Positions 17,628 through 21,659 of a DNA stretch of 21,659 bases are shown here, piece by piece. A program made the translations under genes and the position numbers. The notes beneath the pieces are model-generated. The model was not told the origin of the DNA, did not search any database, and was given only the letters and a program-made list of their open reading frames with translations. The DNA comes from Chara braunii (taxonomy: Eukaryota > Streptophyta > Charophyceae > Charales > Characeae): positions 204,580-226,238 of the forward strand of contig BFEA01000484.1 in the NCBI GenBank assembly GCA_003427395.1, written 5' to 3'. Position 1 is the first letter of the stretch, and every line of letters starts with the position of its first letter.

Positions 17628-17914
17628 CTTCGCCCTGTCGCTATCCCCATGCCGGGGTTTTGCAGGCCCCGCCTACCTATGGCCTCACAGGCCCTGCCCG
17701 CCTGCCTGCGGCCCTGCAAGCCTTGCCAGCCTACGGCCTTGCAGGCCCAGACAGCAGACCTTTCCCCGTTAGTAGGTTGCGCGACCCTGGCATTGGCCTA
17801 GCAACCCCCTGGCTCGGTGTCAGGCTCTGCAGCCAAACAAAAACTCCCCATTCCTTCCACGTCGCGTTCCCATACCCAGCGCATCCCCCCTTTTTAGCCC
17901 ATTCAGGCCCTGAA

Positions 17915-17938
17915 TCGCGCGGCTTAACAACCGCGCGA
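17915..17938. other. GC-rich hairpin, 8-bp stem
   Basis: Arms TCGCGCGG and CCGCGCGA with loop CTTAACAA. Confidence 0.65.
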
Positions 17939-18191
17939 CATTACTATGGGTAGAATAGGTCTAGTTTACCGTTCTTATGTCCGCATTTTCCGGCGGCTTC
18001 AACAAAAGCGAAGCATTACCATACACATTCGTTATTCCTGGACGCCACACGCGTTCGGACTAACGTTCAAAAACTTTTAGTATGTCAGTCATAGGTCAGG
18101 TCTGAATAAACTTTTGGCAACGTCAGTCTCATCAAGTCCTTCAATTCAACGAAAGAGTCACACAACGTGCGACGTTGAAAAACCCCGGCAA

Positions 18192-18209
18192 ATACCCTTG
18201 TCAGGGTAT
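18192..18209. other. Perfect hairpin, 7-bp stem
   Basis: Arms ATACCCT and AGGGTAT with loop TGTC. Confidence 0.65.
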
Positions 18210-18275
18210 CTGCCCCGACAACGCCAGCTATTTACCCCCCGTCCCGACGTCGTGGCTGCTGCTGCCTGCTCACGT

Positions 18276-18545
18276 GGCAGCTTCTTGAGGATTTGGAAGA
18301 CCCCCTTGGCTAGGGGGCTGCAGTACCGTGGGATCTTGGTAGCTAGTCAAGATCTCAACACACACAGATGATGATGATGATGATTATCTTTCTACTGTTG
18401 CGGCAACAGTTTGGCAGAAGTGAAGATCCCCCTGGAAAAGGGGCTACGTGACTGTGCAATCAGGGTGGTTAATCAAGATCTCAGCCAACCTCAAATTATC
18501 ATCATTATTTCTTTTATTGCTGCGGCAGCAGACCAGCAGCACCTT
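18276..18545 (+). repeat. Two diverged tandem units of about 125 bp, each with hairpins
   Basis: Unit A (about 18276-18411) and unit B (about 18412-18545) share the order GGCAG, GAAGA-like, C5/G5 hairpin, a GGT-G/TAG segment, TCAAGATCTCA, an ATC/ATG-rich trinucleotide stretch and a GC-rich hairpin with a single-base loop. Hairpins: A has 18301-18317 and 18394-18410; B has 18429-18443 and 18518-18530. TCAAGATCTCA is identical in both (about 18347-18357 and 18473-18483). A partial third copy may start at 18540. Confidence 0.6.
18371..18386. repeat. (ATG)n short microsatellite
   Basis: Five consecutive ATG-phase triplets inside tandem unit A. The matching place in unit B is ATC-rich (18497-18507). 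Confidence 0.7.
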
Positions 18546-18611
18546 GAAAACCTAAATCCTTGAATCTTGGTAGTGTTCTCTGCTCTTGGTCACCCAAGAA
18601 CTTGGTATAAC

Positions 18612-19030
18612 GTACCTACTCTCTAACCTACTCTCCACCAACTTTTTTTCTACCTATTCTCTAACCTACTCTCTATTAACTTCTTTTATTTCCCCTCCCC
18701 CCATCATCTAATCATATTTTTTAACTCTACGACTACTCTTTTATCCTATCTCACTCTTCTTTCTTTTTTTTCCCTACTGCTCTCCTCTCCTTCTCACTGT
18801 TTTTTTATACCCCTCTCTCTTTACCTATTTTCCATCATCGTTTTCTCCCCTTTGCTTCTTACTCTCCTCCACTAATCTTTCATTTTCTTCTCCACCTTTC
18901 CCATCCCTTTCTCTCTCATTCTCTCACCCTTCTCTCTCTATTCCCCTCTCCAACTACAACCCCATCATCTCCCCACCTCCCACTTCAATCTTTTTTTTTT
19001 CTCACCTATATCTCTCTTTCTTCGTCACTT
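18612..19030 (+). other. Near G-free pyrimidine tract
   Basis: About 420 bp made almost wholly of C, T and scattered A, with only around seven or eight G on the + strand. It contains direct repeats of CTAACCTACTCTC (from about 18626 and 18660). No coding frame. The strand bias is much stronger than in the flanks. Confidence 0.75.
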
Positions 19031-19231
19031 TTTTATCCACCCCCCCAACTTCAATTTTTTTTTGTTTTTTTTTTTTTTTTACATTTTTTTTCCCAAAATT
19101 CGAATTATTTTATTTTCTACTGTTTTTCTTATTACTTTATATATTTTATATTTTATTTTTGTTTATTTTGTTGTGGCACCTCTTTCTTTTATTAGGACTT
19201 AGTTATTTCAGCTTTCACCGCATATTTTCAC
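19031..19231. other. AT-rich spacer with T runs, no gene
   Basis: Long T runs (19056-19090) and TATATTTTATATTTTATTTT-like sequence. Nothing recognisable. Confidence 0.6.
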
Positions 19232-19600
19232 CTGTCGGGGTAACGAAGTGCTAATTAAATTTTCTTTTTTCTCCCTACTGTCTTCTCCTGACACATTTTG
19301 ACTCAAAGTGTTGACAAAATTTTCCATTTTTCACTTTGTTATTCTTCTTGACGACACACTTCGACCCCATGGGGATAATGAAATACTGCCGGATTTTTTG
19401 AAAAATCCAAAACTTAGTTAACTCCTCACTCTCGTCCACTCCATATTTTCTAATGAATTTATTTATTTTATTTAAAAAAATAATTTACAGCATTTTTAAA
19501 CTCAGTGTGCTTCTCTTCATCTCTCCTTCCTCTTGGCACATTTTTAACCCCATGGGGAATAGGAAAATGTTGTCGAAAATTAAAAAAAACACAATATTAC
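19232..19600. repeat. Degenerate tandem repeat around CCCCATGGGG
   Basis: Four related segments near 19232, 19286, 19349 and 19530 share the pattern CACATTT(T/C)GAC, CCCCATGGGGATAA-like, GAAATGCTG-like, then GACAAAATTTTCC-like. Two copies keep ACCCCATGGGG (19365-19375 and 19549-19559). Spacing is uneven (about 55, 65 and 180 bp), so this is old. Confidence 0.45.
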
Positions 19601-19628
19601 TTCTTTATCTTGCCTCACCTTTTGCTTT

Positions 19629-19645
19629 TATATATATATATATAT
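19629..19645. repeat. (TA)n microsatellite
   Basis: About eight TA units in AT-rich sequence. Confidence 0.85.
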
Positions 19646-19782
19646 TTCTATCTCAAATTTTCACTATTTATTTATTTTTATTTCCCCCTCCCCTCCAAGG
19701 TTGTTATATTTTTTTCTCGATTAGGTTGCCGCTACTCTACCATAACCCTCCAAACTCTGATTAGGGTTTTCTTAAGGTTTAG

Positions 19783-20361
19783 GGTTCTTCTGACCCCCTT
19801 CTTTCCGGACTCCTCCCGTCGGACACCCTGGACCCCAACGAATCCTCTCCCCTCGACCTGGTTCGTGCTACCATCTCCCTCGCGGCCCACCGAATCCGGA
19901 GCGAGCGGACTCATGACTACCCTTTTTGCTCACGCGGTCCCTTCCCTCTCACTGGTAGACTTCTTTCTCCACACAGTAGCCCACCTCCTTCCCCATCTCC
20001 CTCTCCACCTCCTTGCATGTCTACCCGCTTTCCTCCACCGTACATCTATGGGAGCATATCCGAGGATATGGATGTTGTGCCATCCACCTCTCAGGCGTTT
20101 GGTCCAGTGGCAGCATAGGGTTCGACCCCTAGGGACCTTAAAGTCGTCCTCACGGCCCTCCTCGCACCCATGCAAGCACGTCTTGATGCGCTTGCACACA
20201 TACAGTAACAACTTAATGCGCTCCCTCATGAAGTCCACCGTATCAAAGGTTCTCCTGATCACTGTCAAGCGCATCGGTTCCCTCCTTTTCCCCTCCTTTT
20301 CTGCAAAGTGCAAGAGCCCTCCCGGCCACTTTGGTCCGAATCTTTCCGTCAAGGTAATTAA
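19783..20361 (+). pseudogene. Decayed +strand coding fragment, unknown product
   Basis: One frame is readable from 19783 past 20361 with TAG at 20116, TAA at 20206 and TAA at 20359. It holds LDLVRATISLAAHRIRSERT (from about 19853), a Ser/Pro repeat run (about 19965-20015), ATG at 20017 and an amphipathic helix DLKVVLTALLAPMQARLDAL (20131-20190) that looks like a short coiled coil. Each stop could be CAG or CAA changed by one C-to-T step. The Pro-rich plus coiled-coil plan is that of retroelement gag N-termini, but no defining motif is present. Beyond about 20245 the opposite strand is the better coding candidate. Confidence 0.35.
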
Positions 20362-20611
20362 CAACCTTGTGGTGATCCTCCGGATTCAGATAATGTGGAC
20401 CCCTTATATTCCACAGCTGATGAAGTACTGTGTAAATTTGAATCATTGGGATCATGTCGACGTCTAACCTCCCACGCTCGTCATCATCAAAAATGTAAGC
20501 CAAAAGAGTCTTCTTCATAACACCGACAATAAAATCGATTTCCTCCTTAGTGAGGAAACTTTTTTCTTCAATGATCATCTCCTTAATCCTTTCGTCTGTC
20601 AATCGACACAA
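20243..20611 (-). CDS. Clean minus-strand reading frame of 122 codons, unknown product
   Basis: Uninterrupted from about 20611 to TGA at 20243-20245. The first ATG in frame is residue 12 (20576-20578), so the track upstream may be part of an exon or an eroded 5' part. Composition is that of a folded, mostly helical protein: KEMIIEEKSFLTKEEIDFIV at the start, then an acidic turn FDDDERGRLDVDM, MIQIYTVLHQLWNIRGPHYL, and a basic, Gly-rich tail ALCRKGGEKEG. I do not recognise the family. Upstream stops and a poly-A run show that it is a fragment, exon or remnant. Confidence 0.45.
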   Translation of the reverse strand: MCRLTDERIKEMIIEEKSFLTKEEIDFIVGVMKKTLLAYIFDDDERGRLDVDMIPMIQIYTVLHQLWNIRGPHYLNPEDHHKVVNYLDGKIRTKVAGRALALCRKGGEKEGTDALDSDQENL

Positions 20612-20621
20612 TTATTATTTT

Positions 20622-20876
20622 TTACTCTTTTTTTTTTGTGACGGACAGTTCATCGCGCGCTTGTCTCTCACCTATTCTGCAAAGTGTGGGAGCTCTATGC
20701 GCTTGACATCGCTCTTCCCACCGCTCCCACACCCCATCCCCTACTGTTCTCAGTCCGGTTCCCCATGACTCCATACACAGAGAAGTGGTGGTCCCTCCTC
20801 CCCGGCGCCACCTATTGAGGGCATCAATTTCTACCTTTTTGCAAAAGGCAAGAACCCTCTCATCCGTGTCACGCAA
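20622..20876 (-). pseudogene. Possible upstream fragment of the minus-strand gene
   Basis: An 84-codon minus-strand frame with DERVLAFCKKVEIDALNRWR near its start and APTLCRIGERQARDEL near its end, running into a poly-Lys stretch from an A run. Its first motif resembles RALALCRKGGEKEGTDAL in the neighbouring frame (20243-20611), suggesting repeated modules or a common origin. Separated from that frame by stops. Confidence 0.22.
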
Positions 20877-21384
20877 GAGTTAAACAAAACAAAACAAGAG
20901 ACAACTTAGAGACGACGAGCAACTGATCTCACAAATCACCGAGACGGACGTGGTTGCATCGTCCCTTCGCCTCTTTAGCCCGGTGCGCCAACTATACTTT
21001 CTATGGTCCCCTAGGACATGATTGGTTCACGCGGGGCATTACTTATCTTCCCTAAGGGGTTGTCACCACCCTTAGAGGTATATCCCCACCGAGCTATTGA
21101 CCCACGTGCGAAAGGGTTTTGCCAGAAACTTCAGTCGTTGTCTTTTTTTTTTTTTTTTTTCCACTGAAATTCACACCAAATTGTTATATCATACAGAGAA
21201 ATTGTGTGTATCTTCCAATGGCACCTGCCGCACACCAATCACGTACAAGCCAGGTATGTTAACTGCTCTCCTCTCTCCCTCATGGATTCACCCTGAATAC
21301 AGTTGTGATGTGTTCCTCCGAACCTTTGCGGTTATGGTCGTCTTCTTCGTCCTCCTTAGCTATGGTAACCAGATGTCTCCTTCC
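20877..21384. other. No convincing gene; T18-20 run at about 21142-21161
   Basis: A + strand frame (21097-21477) crosses the T run, giving poly-Phe, and is unlikely to be real. Minus-strand frames are broken. A GTATGT that could be a 5' splice site occurs at 21255 on + but has no exon support. Confidence 0.4.
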
Positions 21385-21540
21385 TCACTGGGCACTTGCT
21401 CCTCCTCTAGCGCCCTCTCCCATCCACGTCGCGTTGTCGCACAAGCAACCCGCAACGCTTCCACAATTTGCACATGAATAGTTGATCCCACTGGCTGGCA
21501 CTGCTGAGTTTTTATATTTGTTGATCCGCTTTTCCGACAT
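21385..21540 (-). CDS. Small minus-strand frame of 51 aa with a Cys cluster
   Basis: ATG at 21540 in a fair context (AGATGTCGG on the minus strand), ending at TGA 21385-21387. The middle holds YSCANCGSVAGCLCD, a CX2C followed seven residues later by CXC, which could bind zinc. The N-terminus is Lys-rich (MSEKRINKYKN). The length fits a first exon or a small protein. An overlapping minus frame (ending in EEEQVPSEEGDIWLP) is equally open, so the call is weak. Confidence 0.22.
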   Translation of the reverse strand: MSEKRINKYKNSAVPASGINYSCANCGSVAGCLCDNATWMGEGARGGASAQ

Positions 21541-21617
21541 CTTCTATTGGTTATGGTTCGGACCTCTTGCCTTTGTTCCCTGCTTCTTGAAGCTCATAGA
21601 GTTTCTACAGTTAGCTG

Positions 21618-21619
<2 letters not shown>

Positions 21620-21659
<40 letters not shown>
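21620..21659. repeat. T39 run at the contig end
   Basis: The window ends in an uninterrupted run of T, which probably marks where the assembly stopped. Confidence 0.95.

Larger units (their letters stand above)
17295..18600. other. Dense cluster of hairpins and palindromes
   Basis: At least fifteen perfect or near-perfect inverted repeats with short loops are packed into 1.3 kb: 17295-17318, 17426-17447, 17464-17477, 17493-17508, 17503-17587, 17583-17608, 17611-17627, 17915-17938, 18192-18209, 18261-18281, 18301-18317, 18332-18354, 18394-18410, 18429-18443, 18518-18530 and 18584-18599. The block is GC-rich between AT-rich flanks. No long frame with recognisable protein overlaps it. It could be a structured transcript, a cluster of small mobile hairpin elements, or transferred organellar DNA; the sequence does not decide. 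Confidence 0.6.

Noticed and set aside
20101-20140. tRNA-like stretch with GGTTCGACCCC and flanking GGTCC/GGGACC
   Set aside because: Only about 40 bases; the D and anticodon arms are missing, so at most a T-arm look-alike.
19505-20467. 320-codon + strand frame
   Set aside because: It starts in T-rich sequence giving Phe/Tyr/Ile runs; the neighbouring frame from 19783 reads more like protein (Pro-rich plus coiled coil) despite stops.
21097-21477. 126-codon + strand frame near the end
   Set aside because: It spans a T18-20 run giving poly-Phe and shows no domain; the rest is Ser/Thr-rich sequence without recognisable motif.
1-21659. CRISPR arrays, rRNA genes or bacterial operons
   Set aside because: No regularly spaced identical repeats, no conserved rRNA segments and no compact collinear genes were seen.

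Overview
The window is eukaryotic and looks like a fragment of a large, repeat-rich nuclear genome, most likely from the plant/streptophyte-algal lineage. The reasons are an old Ty3/gypsy LTR retrotransposon with decayed coding frames, many microsatellites and homopolymers, no compact gene or operon organisation, and a pattern of C-to-T stop codons confined to CG and CHG contexts, as expected under plant-type DNA methylation. The species cannot be fixed from the sequence; a charophyte such as Chara is only a guess. Both window ends lie in low-complexity sequence ((AG)n at the start, T39 at the end), as if the contig stopped there.

Layout. Positions 1-12760 are one degenerate Ty3/gypsy element on the + strand: a 5' LTR cut by the window start (1-1552), a primer-binding-site candidate (1553), gag with a CCHC zinc knuckle, an aspartic protease, a linker interrupted by about 570 bp of T-rich sequence, reverse transcriptase (YMDD), RNase H, integrase (zinc finger, core, C-terminal SH3-like module), then a long extra reading frame of about 2 kb (7985-10046). 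Its ATG overlaps the pol stop codon as ATGA. A 3' LTR of about 2.6 kb follows (about 10147-12760). The two LTRs share (AG)n, AATAAA and about 1.5 kb of sequence at roughly 90% identity in two spot counts (70 and 60 bp); in those counts every substitution was a transition. The element is dead: at least 13 in-frame stops, several frameshifts, protease DSR in place of DSG/DTG, and the second integrase Asp replaced by Glu.

Positions 12761-16800 hold no recognisable gene apart from a weak minus-strand frame (15964-16398), with a few isolated perfect hairpins. From 16806 a Pro/Gln-rich decayed frame may run to about 17080. About 17295-18600 is the oddest part: some fifteen perfect or near-perfect hairpins in 1.3 kb, including a set that can pair in two mutually exclusive ways and a diverged tandem repeat whose hairpins show a compensatory change. 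It is followed by a nearly G-free pyrimidine tract (18612-19030), AT-rich sequence with a degenerate tandem repeat (19232-19600), and a region (19783-20876) with a decayed +strand frame and an opposing, clean 122-codon minus-strand frame. The last kilobase holds only weak coding hints. I found no rRNA, tRNA or CRISPR.
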